DNA from: Gordonia lacunae
Lineage (GTDB): Bacteria > Actinomycetota > Actinomycetes > Mycobacteriales > Mycobacteriaceae
Assembly: GCF_002149015.1 (NCBI RefSeq)
Contig: NZ_NGFO01000001.1
Location: 62,001-126,000 of the forward strand
DNA: 64,000 nucleotides
Reading direction: 5' to 3'
Shown here piece by piece: positions 18,354 through 26,708 of the stretch. The notes beneath the pieces are model-generated. The model saw only the letters and a list, made by a program, of their open reading frames with translations, made no database searches and was not told the origin of the DNA. Each line of letters opens with the position of its first letter. Positions within the stretch are counted from its first letter, which is position 1. The translations under genes were made by a program, and so were the position numbers.

Positions 18354-18382
18354 TTGTCACGTCCGGGGGCATCGAATAGGCT
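18354..18382 (+). promoter_or_regulatory. Vegetative promoter of the first mycolyltransferase gene
   Basis: TTGTCA at 18354-18359 and TAGGCT at 18377-18382 are separated by 17 bases, close to the actinobacterial sigma-A pattern (TTGACA, TANNNT). It implies a leader of about 145 bases. Confidence 0.5.
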
Positions 18383-18533
18383 CGCCGACGGTGAATCGCA
18401 TGCGAGAACGACTCGTGAACGACGTCGCGCCGCGCAATGAGCCGGGGGACGAAAAATGTGTGACGCACAAGGACCGGTTGGCCGCTAGGGACTACGAGTT
18501 CCGGCCGATCGGCTGAAGAGGGAGATTCTGTAC

Positions 18534-19523
18534 ATGCGTGAAGCTGCCACTGAGGCGCCGAGGCCTGCGCGCAACCGGATGAGCAACCGGTTGATCGCCG
18601 CATTCGTCGCCATCCTGACAGTTGTCGGGCTGACCGGCGTCGTCGCCGGCCAGGCCAACGCCCGGATCGGCGGAACGCAGGTCGGCAAGCAGGAGTTCTG
18701 GGTCAACGGCTGCGGGATGCCGAACGTCAAGGTCCGCGCCTGGAAGAAGCCCGGCAACTACAAGACCGTCATCCTTCTCGACGGCATGCGCGCCCAGTAC
18801 GACTACAGCGGCTGGGAGATCAACACCAACGTCCAGGAGATGGTGAAGTCCGGCGTCAACGTCGTCGAGCCCATCGGTGGACCCGCAAGCTTCTACACCG
18901 ACTGGGATGCGCCCAGCAACTTCAACCGGCAGCCCTACCGGTACCGCTGGAACTGCGTCATCAGCCGGACCCTGATCAGCGCACTCGACGCCCGCGGCTT
19001 CCGCGTCGGACCGTCGAAGCGCTACGCGATCATGGGTCTGTCCATGGGTGGTAACGCCGCACTCGTCCTCGGCGCCCAGAACCGTCAGCACTTCGACCGC
19101 GCCGGCTCGCTCTCGGGCTACAACTTCCTGAGCGCGCCCGGTATGCGTACCGCGCTGCGTCTGGCGATGCTCGACGTCGACCCGAAGCCGTGGAACATCG
19201 ACGCGATGTGGGGCCCGCCGTGGAGCATCCGCTGGTTCCAGAACGATCCCTTCTGGAACATCGGCCTGATGCGCGGAATGAAGGTCTTCGTCGGTTCCGG
19301 TAACGGTCTCTTCGGCCGCTACAACGCACTGCCCAACGTCTTCGACGACCTGTTCAAGGGCTCGACCCTCGAGCTGCTCGCGTTCACGCAGTCCAAGGCC
19401 TTCGAGGCCGCGGCCTTCGTGCAGGGTGTGCCGCTCATGACCTACTACGCCAACGGCACCCACGCCTGGGGCTACTGGCAGGACATGGTCTGGAACGCCA
19501 AGAACCGCGGGTTCTTCCGCTGA
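18534..19523 (+). CDS. Antigen-85-type mycolyltransferase (trehalose O-mycolyltransferase)
   Basis: A 329-residue secreted esterase of the antigen-85 family. It has a signal peptide (about residues 15-43, cleaved after AGQANA) and an alpha/beta-hydrolase domain with the nucleophile Ser170 in GLSMGG and the catalytic His310 in NGTHAWGYW; conserved blocks LLDGMRAQYDYSGWEINT and GGPASFYTDW line the substrate pocket. It transfers mycolate between trehalose monomycolate molecules or onto arabinogalactan. Position after aftB corresponds to fbpA (Rv3804c). It has its own promoter with a CRP-type site and is followed by a strong terminator, so it is monocistronic. Confidence 0.95.
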   Translation: MREAATEAPRPARNRMSNRLIAAFVAILTVVGLTGVVAGQANARIGGTQVGKQEFWVNGCGMPNVKVRAWKKPGNYKTVILLDGMRAQYDYSGWEINTNVQEMVKSGVNVVEPIGGPASFYTDWDAPSNFNRQPYRYRWNCVISRTLISALDARGFRVGPSKRYAIMGLSMGGNAALVLGAQNRQHFDRAGSLSGYNFLSAPGMRTALRLAMLDVDPKPWNIDAMWGPPWSIRWFQNDPFWNIGLMRGMKVFVGSGNGLFGRYNALPNVFDDLFKGSTLELLAFTQSKAFEAAAFVQGVPLMTYYANGTHAWGYWQDMVWNAKNRGFFR

Positions 19524-19549
19524 TCTGACAGCGCCGGTCCGCCGGCCAC

Positions 19550-19585
19550 ACGACGCCCCGCCCGGGTCACCGGGCGGGGCGTCGT
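19550..19585 (+). terminator. Strong hairpin terminator after first mycolyltransferase gene
   Basis: ACGACGCCCCGCCCGG (19550-19565) pairs perfectly with CCGGGCGGGGCGTCGT (19570-19585) around a 4-base loop. A T-rich tail is not marked, as is common in high-GC actinobacteria. Confidence 0.8.
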
Positions 19586-19648
19586 CGTGTTGTCGGCCCT
19601 GCCCTGCTCCGGCCCGCGCGCCCCTGGGAATAGCGCGAGATATCAACT

Positions 19649-19675
19649 GTCACACAAATCCCACGTGTCACAGCG
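19649..19675 (+). promoter_or_regulatory. MtrA-like 9-bp direct repeats upstream of second mycolyltransferase
   Basis: GTCACAcaa (19649), ATCCCAcgt (19658) and GTCACAgcg (19667) are in exact 9-base register; the last equals the reported MtrA 9-mer. MtrA controls fbpB in M. tuberculosis, which makes a mycolyltransferase target plausible. Confidence 0.5.
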
Positions 19676-19812
19676 TGGCGTGCGGACAGGGCGCGCTACG
19701 GCGTGTAAGAAACTCCTGAGGCGTTTGATACTCATGAGGCACGTGTGACTGACGGGGAATCGGTCACGACGCTGCTGGGCGCCGGCGTACAGGGGCGAAG
19801 GAGTTCTGGAGA

Positions 19813-21348
19813 GTGATGCGGCGAAACAGCGGTACAGGCAGGGTCGACGCGGGACCGGTCGATGCAGGGCTGGATGGCACGCGCCCGGCCGGCCGTCGGG
19901 CGACCCTTCGTCCGGTGAAGGCCGCCGTGGTCGCGCTGGCGACGGTCGCGGTCCTCGTGATCGGGAACGGACTCGCAGGCGCCGAACCCGCGCCGGCCCC
20001 GCCCGCCCCCGCGGCACCGCCGGCAGCTCCCGCGCCGCCGGCCTCACCCAGCGCGCCGGCACCCGCACCGCCGAGCTCTCGTGCCCCGGTCGCGCCGGCC
20101 TCGGTGCCCGCCGCCCAGCCGGCGAAGGTGACCAACACCTACTGGTACACCGACCGACGCGTGGCCCTGTGGGTGTACTCCCCGGCGATGAACACCAACA
20201 TCCAGGTGCAGATCCTGCTGGCCCGCGACTGGCACGCGAAGCCGAAGGAGAAGTTCCCGCAGCTGACCATGCTCGACGGTCTGCGCGCGCAGGACGATCA
20301 GAGCGGTTGGATCATCAACACCAAGATCGTCGACTTCTACAAGGACAAGAACGTCAACGTCATCCTGCCGATCGGTGGTGAGTCGAGTTTCTACACCGAC
20401 TGGAAGGAACCCGATCGCGGCAAGAACTACAAGTGGGAGACGTTCCTCATGCGGGAACTGCCGCCCATCCTGGAGAACGACTGGCGGTCCACCGACGTCC
20501 GCGGCATCGAGGGGCTGTCGATGGGTGGCTCCGCGGCGATGATGCTCGCCGCCCGCAATCCCGGGTTCTACAAGTTCGCGGCGTCGTTCTCGGGAATCCT
20601 GCAGCTGAGTTCGTTCGGCATGCCGCAGGCGATCCAGTTCGCGGTGCGCGACGGTGGCGGCTACGACTCGATGAAGATGTTCGGCCCGCCCTCGGACCCG
20701 GCCTGGAAGGAACACGATCCGTACCTGCTGGTCGACAAGCTGCAGGGGACGAGTCTGTACGTCTCGTCGGGCAACGGCATGGTGGGACCCCACGACAAAC
20801 CGTCCGACATCCCGATGCTCGCGACCAACTACTCGGGTGTCGGACTCGAGATGCTGAGTCGCGTCACCTCACAGCAGTTCGCGATCCAGCTCAACCGCAA
20901 GGGGATTCCCGGCCAGGCCAACTACCGGCCGTCGGGTACGCACACCTGGCCCTACTGGGAGTTCGAGATGATGCAGGCCTGGCCGCAGGCCGCGGCCGCG
21001 CTCGGACTGTCGCGTGATGCGGTCGCATGCCGCGTCGACGGCGCCTTCCGCAAGGTCTGGGACGCCAACAAGGCGGACCTCGGTGGCTGCCTCACCCCGT
21101 CGTACCCGGTGGCCGGCGGCAAGGCCCAGGACTTCGCCGGCGGACGCATGTTCACCGGACCGAAGGGTCCGAAGATCGTCACCGGTGCGATCGGCGGCGC
21201 CTACGTGGCCGCCGGCGGTCCGGCCGGCCGCCTCGGCAAGCCGACGAGCGACGAACTCCCGACCCGCGACGGCAAGGGCCGCCTGAACTACTTCGAGCAC
21301 GGCCGGATCACCTGGACCGCGAAGGACGGCACCAAAGTCCTGAAGTGA
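19813..21348 (+). CDS. Antigen-85-type mycolyltransferase with C-terminal LGFP-like wall-binding domain
   Basis: A 511-residue secreted mycolyltransferase. After a basic N-terminus come a membrane/signal segment (about residues 34-56) and a Pro/Ala-rich linker (about residues 57-100). The antigen-85 domain shows LDGLRAQDDQSGW, nucleophile Ser236 in GLSMGGSAAM and catalytic His377 in GTHTW. After the catalytic domain, about 110 residues with the pattern FTGPKGPKIVTGAIGGAY and LGKPTSDELPTRDGKGRLNYFEHGRITW match LGFP-repeat wall-binding modules, as in corynebacterial Cop1/PS1-type enzymes. Start: GTG 19813 or the adjacent ATG 19816. It corresponds in place to fbpD (Rv3803c) but with different architecture. 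Confidence 0.93.
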   Translation: MMRRNSGTGRVDAGPVDAGLDGTRPAGRRATLRPVKAAVVALATVAVLVIGNGLAGAEPAPAPPAPAAPPAAPAPPASPSAPAPAPPSSRAPVAPASVPAAQPAKVTNTYWYTDRRVALWVYSPAMNTNIQVQILLARDWHAKPKEKFPQLTMLDGLRAQDDQSGWIINTKIVDFYKDKNVNVILPIGGESSFYTDWKEPDRGKNYKWETFLMRELPPILENDWRSTDVRGIEGLSMGGSAAMMLAARNPGFYKFAASFSGILQLSSFGMPQAIQFAVRDGGGYDSMKMFGPPSDPAWKEHDPYLLVDKLQGTSLYVSSGNGMVGPHDKPSDIPMLATNYSGVGLEMLSRVTSQQFAIQLNRKGIPGQANYRPSGTHTWPYWEFEMMQAWPQAAAALGLSRDAVACRVDGAFRKVWDANKADLGGCLTPSYPVAGGKAQDFAGGRMFTGPKGPKIVTGAIGGAYVAAGGPAGRLGKPTSDELPTRDGKGRLNYFEHGRITWTAKDGTKVLK

Positions 21349-21386
21349 GGGGGCCGATGACGAGCCGACTCCGAAAGAGGAGGACG

Positions 21387-21406
21387 GGGGCACCCGTCGG
21401 TGCCCC
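21387..21406 (+). terminator. Hairpin after the second mycolyltransferase gene
   Basis: GGGGCACC (21387-21394) and GGTGCCCC (21399-21406) form a perfect 8-bp stem with a 4-base loop, about 40 bases after the stop codon. The remaining bases to the next gene hold no recognised element. Confidence 0.6.
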
Positions 21407-21641
21407 TAACCTCGACCGCACGTGTGTACGGCCTGAAACTTCGCTGAGGAATCAGACCGTTTGTGCAGGTGGTGCGAGTGCGGCGGCCGGAATGTCCCCG
21501 CGCGGACGGTAGCCTGACGTGGTGTGCGATGCAGGGTGCCCCTGCGTCGCGATCGGCCGCAGGCCGGACGCGTGAGGTGTCGCCGGACAGATTGTCCGGT
21601 GGTGCGCGATCTGACGGAGAAAGGTTCGGCAGGAAGTGGCG

Positions 21642-22178
21642 ATGACAACGAAGTGTGTGCGGCTGGTGCTGGCCGTGACGGGCCTCGCTCTCGCGCTCGG
21701 GTCCGTATCGGCCTGCGCCGACGACTCGACGGCCAGTGCGCCGATCACCAACAACCCGGTCACGACGACCTCGCTCTACTCGGCGGCGGAGTCCTCCTCG
21801 AGTACGCCGGGCTCGCCGTCCGCGGAGACGACCACCTCCACGCCCGGCGGCACGTCGGAGTTGCCCGCGACCGCGCCGAACCCCAGCACGAAGGTCCCGG
21901 CCAGTTTCCCCGGCCCCAGCGGGCAGCCGCTCGATGACAAGGCCCGCGCCTACCTCGCCGCGCTGAAGCAGCAAGACGTCACCTTCATGGGCGACAACGA
22001 CAACTCGGTGGCCCTGACCATGGCGAAGTACGTCTGCGGCGCCAAGCAGAAGGGCACCGACCCGAGCATGGTGAAGGCCTTCGTCACCGCCTCGGTCGGT
22101 CCCGGCGCGGACAATGTCGAAGAAGCCAACGTGAAGGCCGACAAGGTCATTCGCGCAGCAGAACAGCACTACTGCTGA
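21642..22178 (+). CDS. DUF732-type lipoprotein
   Basis: A 178-residue predicted lipoprotein. The signal peptide ends in SVSAC, a lipobox-like site that would anchor the mature N-terminal cysteine to the membrane. A Ser/Thr/Pro-rich linker follows (about residues 30-85), then a small helical domain with two conserved cysteines (YVCGAKQKGTD and the terminal HYC), the pattern of the DUF732 family of secreted actinobacterial proteins. Function is unknown. ATG 21642 is preferred over the in-frame GTG 21636 because AGGAAG precedes it by 6 bases. Its stop is one base from the start of the cutinase-like gene, so they probably form an operon. Confidence 0.78.
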   Translation: MTTKCVRLVLAVTGLALALGSVSACADDSTASAPITNNPVTTTSLYSAAESSSSTPGSPSAETTTSTPGGTSELPATAPNPSTKVPASFPGPSGQPLDDKARAYLAALKQQDVTFMGDNDNSVALTMAKYVCGAKQKGTDPSMVKAFVTASVGPGADNVEEANVKADKVIRAAEQHYC

Positions 22179-22179
22179 C

Positions 22180-23193
22180 GTGGCCGCCCGTCGCAACGCC
22201 GCGGGCCGCACCCGGAAGGGTCCGGTCCGGCGGCTCGGCAAGTTCGCCCTGCTGCTCCTCGCGCTCGCGGTCATCGCGATCGTGCTCATCGTCGTGCTGG
22301 TCCTGGTGTGGCTGGCGCCCGGCCCCGCGCCGATCGGCCCCGGCGGGCCGTCGAGCACCCCGCCGTCCGGCGAACGACCCGACGCCCAGCCCGCGGACTG
22401 CCCCGACGTCCTGACGGTCGTCATCCCCGGGACCTGGGAGTCGAGCGCCGACGACGATCCGTACAAGCCGTCGGCGAACCCGAACTCGCTGATGCTGCGC
22501 GTCTCACGCGCGCTGTCGAACGACTTCGACACCTCGCGCAGCGAGATCTACACCGTCCCCTACACGGCCCAGTTCCGGAATCCGACCAACTTGGGCGACC
22601 GGCAGGTCGACTACAACGTCTCGCGCACCCAGGGCTACAAGCGGGCGGCGGGCAAGATCATCTCCACCAACGAGCGCTGCCCGCTCACCGGCTACGTGAT
22701 CATGGGCTTCAGCCAGGGTGCGGTCATCGCGGGAGATCTCGCGAGCAACATCGGCAACGGCCGGGGCGTGCTCGACAAGGGCGACCAGGATCTGGTGCTC
22801 GGTGTCGGACTCATCGCCGACGGCCGGCGCCAGCCGGGTGAACAGAACGACATCGCGCCGAGCCCGAACGGCGTGGGCGCGGAGATCGCGCTCGGCGGGA
22901 TGGGCAATCTGGTACCCGGCATCTCGATGACCGGCCCGCGCAACGGCGGATTCGGCGAACTCCGCGACCGGGTCCAATCCATCTGCGCGCCGGGCGATCT
23001 CATCTGCGATTCGCCGACGATCGTCAACCCGCTGGCGGCGGTGTCGAAGCTGGCGAACGCGGCGTCGAACCCCATCCATGCGATGTACGCGACGACGCGC
23101 TACTGGGAGAACGACGGCCAGACCGCGACCCAGTGGATGTACGACTGGTCCAAGGGCCTCATCCAGGACGCGCCCACCCCCGAGCACAACTGA
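22180..23193 (+). CDS. Cutinase-like envelope lipase (Rv3802c type)
   Basis: A 337-residue membrane-anchored alpha/beta hydrolase, counterpart of Rv3802c (Culp6), an essential phospholipase/thioesterase of mycolata. A single N-terminal helix (about residues 20-45) is followed by a Pro-rich stretch and the cutinase domain with TVVIPGTWESS, nucleophile Ser178 in MGFSQGAV, and an Asp/His pair in the C-terminal half (conserved disulfide-forming cysteines include CPDVL and ICAPGDLICD). The mycobacterial protein influences mycolate metabolism and envelope lipid content. GTG start is 1 base after the preceding stop. In M. tuberculosis it is next to fadD32; here a flavin-independent oxidoreductase gene is inserted between them. 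Confidence 0.92.
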   Translation: MAARRNAAGRTRKGPVRRLGKFALLLLALAVIAIVLIVVLVLVWLAPGPAPIGPGGPSSTPPSGERPDAQPADCPDVLTVVIPGTWESSADDDPYKPSANPNSLMLRVSRALSNDFDTSRSEIYTVPYTAQFRNPTNLGDRQVDYNVSRTQGYKRAAGKIISTNERCPLTGYVIMGFSQGAVIAGDLASNIGNGRGVLDKGDQDLVLGVGLIADGRRQPGEQNDIAPSPNGVGAEIALGGMGNLVPGISMTGPRNGGFGELRDRVQSICAPGDLICDSPTIVNPLAAVSKLANAASNPIHAMYATTRYWENDGQTATQWMYDWSKGLIQDAPTPEHN

Positions 23194-23420
23194 CCGTTGT
23201 CCTCCCGGCGGGACCGCACCGGCCGGGGCGTCACCGATGTGCCACCGGGCCCGTCGTCGAACTAACCGGCCGGTAACCTCCGTCTGGCGGCGTCCGCCGA
23301 TTCGTTTGGCGGTGCCGTCACGCTGCATTAACGTGTTGGGCTGGCCCGAGGAACACCGCGGATGCCGGCGGATGCCGCACGCGACCTCACCCAGCCGGCG
23401 ACCACGACGAGAGGACAGCG

Positions 23421-24431
23421 ATGACGCAACCCCCGAGCGATGCCGGTGGAGCCTCCTCCGGTCTGCGGAAGTTCCGCTTCGGCGCGGGTGGTGAGGGCAA
23501 CAAGGACGAGGGCGGTGCCCGCAAGTTCGTCAAGCTCGCGCAGACCGCCGAGGAATACGGCTACGACACCTTCGCGGTGCCCGACCATCTCGGCAACCAG
23601 GTCGGACCGCTCGCGGCGCTGGGCGCGCTGACCCAGGCGACGAGCACGATCCGCCTGGCGACCTCGGTGCTCGCCAACGGCTGGCGCCACCCGGCACTGC
23701 TCGCCAAGGAGGCCAACACGATCGACGTCCTGAGCAAGGGACGTCTCGAGTTGGGCATCGGCGCCGGTTGGATGAAAGAGGAATTCGACAAGGCCGGCAT
23801 CGAGTTCGAGTCGCCCGGTGTGCGCATCCGCCGCCTCGACGAGGCGCTGACGGTCCTCGACGGCCTGATGCGTGGCGAGACGGTGAACTTCGACGGCGAG
23901 TTCTACCAGATCAACGGCCTCGAGGGCAGTCCTCGGCCGAGGCAGGGACCGCGTCCGCCGATCGCCGTGGGCGGCGGCGGACCCAAGATGCTGGCGCTGG
24001 CCGCCAAGCACGCCGACATCATCTCGGTCGCTCCCGGCACCACCACCGACGGCAAGATGAAACTGTCGGACATGACCATCGCGAAGACCGCCGAGCGTGT
24101 CGACCGGATCCGGGAAGCCGCCGGCGACCGGTTCGACGATCTCGAGCTGAACTGGACGATCGCCGTCATCGTCATCACCGACGACCGGGTCGCCACCGCC
24201 GAGATGGCGCTGAAGGCTCTCGAACAGGGCTATCCGCCGAACATCGCGCACGACACGGAGTTCACCGTCGACGACGTGCTGACCTCGCCGTACATCGCGA
24301 TCGGCAGCTTCGACGAGATCGCCGACCAGATCCGGGAAGTGCGCCGCCGCACCACCATGTCCTACGTCGGGGTCTTCCCGACGCAGATGGATGCTTTTGC
24401 GCCCGTGCTGGCGCAATTGAAGGGGGAGTAG
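23421..24431 (+). CDS. F420-dependent LLM-class oxidoreductase
   Basis: A 336-residue luciferase-like (LLM) protein of the F420-dependent group, TIM-barrel fold. Visible blocks are FAVPDHLGNQVGPLAALGALTQ, the coenzyme-binding GRLELGIGAGWM and PIAVGGGGPKMLALAAKHAD. It resembles the MSMEG_2516-type family of probable F420 oxidoreductases. Substrate unknown. A GAGAGG ribosome site lies before the ATG. The gene sits between the Rv3802c-type lipase and fadD32, a position empty in M. tuberculosis, and is closed by a hairpin terminator, so it is transcribed separately from the mycolate condensation genes. No evidence ties its substrate to mycolates. Confidence 0.88.
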   Translation: MTQPPSDAGGASSGLRKFRFGAGGEGNKDEGGARKFVKLAQTAEEYGYDTFAVPDHLGNQVGPLAALGALTQATSTIRLATSVLANGWRHPALLAKEANTIDVLSKGRLELGIGAGWMKEEFDKAGIEFESPGVRIRRLDEALTVLDGLMRGETVNFDGEFYQINGLEGSPRPRQGPRPPIAVGGGGPKMLALAAKHADIISVAPGTTTDGKMKLSDMTIAKTAERVDRIREAAGDRFDDLELNWTIAVIVITDDRVATAEMALKALEQGYPPNIAHDTEFTVDDVLTSPYIAIGSFDEIADQIREVRRRTTMSYVGVFPTQMDAFAPVLAQLKGE

Positions 24432-24487
24432 GATGGCCGACGGTCTCGCGACTCAACAGCGAGGTGACGGGTCGGTGAACCCGGGGG

Positions 24488-24512
24488 GTGCGCGTCGAGG
24501 GGCGACGCGCAC
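24488..24512 (+). terminator. Hairpin terminator after the LLM gene
   Basis: GTGCGCGTCG (24488-24497) and CGACGCGCAC (24503-24512) form a perfect 10-bp stem with loop AGGGG. It separates the LLM gene from the fadD32 promoter region, where TACCGT at 24571-24576 is a possible -10 element. Confidence 0.7.
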
Positions 24513-24690
24513 TCATGCGAAACCGAGCATGACGAACGCGAGTTTTTTCGTTGGGTAACTGGACGTGCGCTACCGTATCCCGCGGTCGGCACAGGACGTG
24601 GACGGCAGGACTGCGTGGTGGTGTCGCCAAGACCTCGCCGGAGATCTGCGCCCGCGTGGGGGAGTCCACGAGGGGGCACAGGAGTAATGA

Positions 24691-26592
24691 ATGCTGAGTA
24701 CTGAACTCGAAGATTTTCTCGATGAGACCGGGAACATCTCTTTCAGCGAGGAAGCGACCCTGGTCGACTACGTCGAGCAGAACGTCCGCGAGCAGGCCGA
24801 CACACTGGCCTACCGGTTCATCGACTACAGCCGCGAGCGCGACGGCGAGCCGCAGGATCTGACCTGGGCGCAGTTCGGCAAGCGCCTGCGCGCGGTGGCG
24901 GCTCGTCTGCAGCAGGTGACGAAGCCGGGCGACCGCGTGGCGATTCTCGCGCCGCAGTCGCTCGAGTACGTGATCGGTTTCTTCGCGGCCCTCTACGCCA
25001 GCAACGTCGCCGTGCCGCTGTTCTCCCCGGACGAGCCCGGCCACACCGACCGCCTGCACGCGGTCCTCGACGACTGCAAGCCGACCGCGATCCTGACCTC
25101 GACGAAGTCCGCCGAGGCGGTCCGCGACTTCTTCGCGCCGCTGCCGGCCAAGGAGCGCCCGCGCGTCATCGCCGTCGATGCGGTCCCGGATTCGGTGGGG
25201 TCGAGCTGGGTGGCACCGGTCGCCGGTCAGGACCACAACAAGGACACGGTGGCCTACCTGCAGTACACCTCGGGTTCGACGCGTGTCCCCGCCGGCGTGG
25301 AGATCACCTATCAGGCGGTCGCCGCCAACGTGCTGCAGATCTCCGACACCATCGGCATCGACCGGAAGGCGCGTGGCGTCACCTGGCTGCCGATGTTCCA
25401 CGACATGGGTCTGCTCACCGTGATCCTGCCCGCGCTCGGGGGTCGGTACATCACGATCATGAGCCCGCAGGCGTTCGTGCGTCGTCCCGGTCGCTGGATC
25501 AAGGAGCTCGCCGCGGCCGCCGACGGCGCCGAGACCTTCGCCGCCGCGCCGAACTTCGCCTTCGAGCACGCCGCCGCGCGCGGTCTGCCTAAGGACGGCG
25601 AAGAGCTGGACCTCTCGAACGTCATCGGCCTGATCAACGGCTCGGAGCCGGTGACCGTCAGTTCGATGAAGAAGTTCAACGAGGCCTTCGCGCCCTACGG
25701 GCTGCCGAAGACGGCCATCAAGCCCTGTTATGGCATGGCCGAGGCCACGTTGTTCGTCTCCGCGACGCAGCGCGAGAACGAGGCCAAGATCGTCTACGTC
25801 GACCGCGACGATCTCAACGCCGGTAGCTTCACCCTCGTCGACGCCGACGCGCCCAACGCGGTCGCGCAGGTGTCCTGCGGCCAGGTCGCGGTGAGCCAGT
25901 GGGCCACGATCGTCGACGCGGAGACCGCGACCGAACAACCCGACGGTCATGTCGGCGAGATCTGGCTGCACGGTCTGAACATCGGCGCCGGGTACTGGAA
26001 CAAGCCCGAGGAGACCGAGGAGACCTTCCACAACAAGCTGGTCACCCCGCTCCCGGAGAACAGCCACGCCGAGGGTGCGCCCGCGGACGCGATCTGGATG
26101 CGGACCGGCGACTTCGGTGTCTGGCTCGACGGCGAGCTGTACATCACCGGGCGCGTCAAGGACCTGGTGATCGTCGACGGCCGCAACCACTACCCGCAAG
26201 ACCTCGAGTACAGCGCGCAGGAAGCGAGCGACGCACTGCGCCCCGGCTTCGTCGCGGCGTTCTCGGTGCCGGCCAACCAGTTGCCCGGCGAGGTGTTCGA
26301 GTTCGCGGGCAGCGGCCTGAAGCCCGACGCCGATGACGCGTCCGAGCAGCTGGTCATCGTCGCCGAGCGTGGACCCGGCCGTAAGGCCGACCCGCAGGAG
26401 GTCGCCGACACCGTGCGTGCCGCGGTCGCCCAGCGTCATGGCGTGATGGTCCGCGACGTCCTCCTGGTGCCGGCCGGCTCGATCCCGCGCACGTCGTCGG
26501 GCAAGATCGCCCGTCGCGCGACGCGTGCGGCCTACATCGACGGCAGCCTCCGGGGCGGCTACAAGCAGACGGCGTTCCCGGACGCCGAGTAG
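24691..26592 (+). CDS. fadD32: Long-chain fatty-acyl-AMP ligase FadD32
   Basis: A 633-residue acyl-adenylate ligase that activates the meromycolic chain and loads it onto the N-terminal carrier domain of Pks13. The P-loop is [14 protein letters not shown] (from Tyr192), followed by [10 protein letters not shown] (substrate-lid region), [12 protein letters not shown], and the hinge block [22 protein letters not shown] with [11 protein letters not shown]. The catalytic lysine lies in [10 protein letters not shown]. Length agrees with Rv3801c (637). ATG 24691 has AGGAG about 9 bases upstream. It begins the fadD32-pks13-accD4 unit. Confidence 0.97.
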   Translation: MLSTELEDFLDETGNISFSEEATLVDYVEQNVREQADTLAYRFIDYSRERDGEPQDLTWAQFGKRLRAVAARLQQVTKPGDRVAILAPQSLEYVIGFFAALYASNVAVPLFSPDEPGHTDRLHAVLDDCKPTAILTSTKSAEAVRDFFAPLPAKERPRVIAVDAVPDSVGSSWVAPVAGQDHNKDTVAYLQYTSGSTRVPAGVEITYQAVAANVLQISDTIGIDRKARGVTWLPMFHDMGLLTVILPALGGRYITIMSPQAFVRRPGRWIKELAAAADGAETFAAAPNFAFEHAAARGLPKDGEELDLSNVIGLINGSEPVTVSSMKKFNEAFAPYGLPKTAIKPCYGMAEATLFVSATQRENEAKIVYVDRDDLNAGSFTLVDADAPNAVAQVSCGQVAVSQWATIVDAETATEQPDGHVGEIWLHGLNIGAGYWNKPEETEETFHNKLVTPLPENSHAEGAPADAIWMRTGDFGVWLDGELYITGRVKDLVIVDGRNHYPQDLEYSAQEASDALRPGFVAAFSVPANQLPGEVFEFAGSGLKPDADDASEQLVIVAERGPGRKADPQEVADTVRAAVAQRHGVMVRDVLLVPAGSIPRTSSGKIARRATRAAYIDGSLRGGYKQTAFPDAE

Positions 26593-26708
26593 CGATCCCG
26601 CGGGCCCGGGCGGGGTGAGTGCGTCGAGTTGCCGCGCCCGGACATCCCGCGGGCTCATAAAGCACCCGGCACCAGTTCAGGTGCCCCGAGATCAGTAGTC
26701 TGGAAGCG

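Larger units (their letters stand above)
18152..18533. other. Intergenic region upstream of first mycolyltransferase
   Basis: About 380 bases with no gene. It contains a perfect CRP/GlxR-type palindrome (18334-18349) and a good vegetative promoter candidate just after it. No strong terminator for the aftB operon was seen. Confidence 0.6.
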
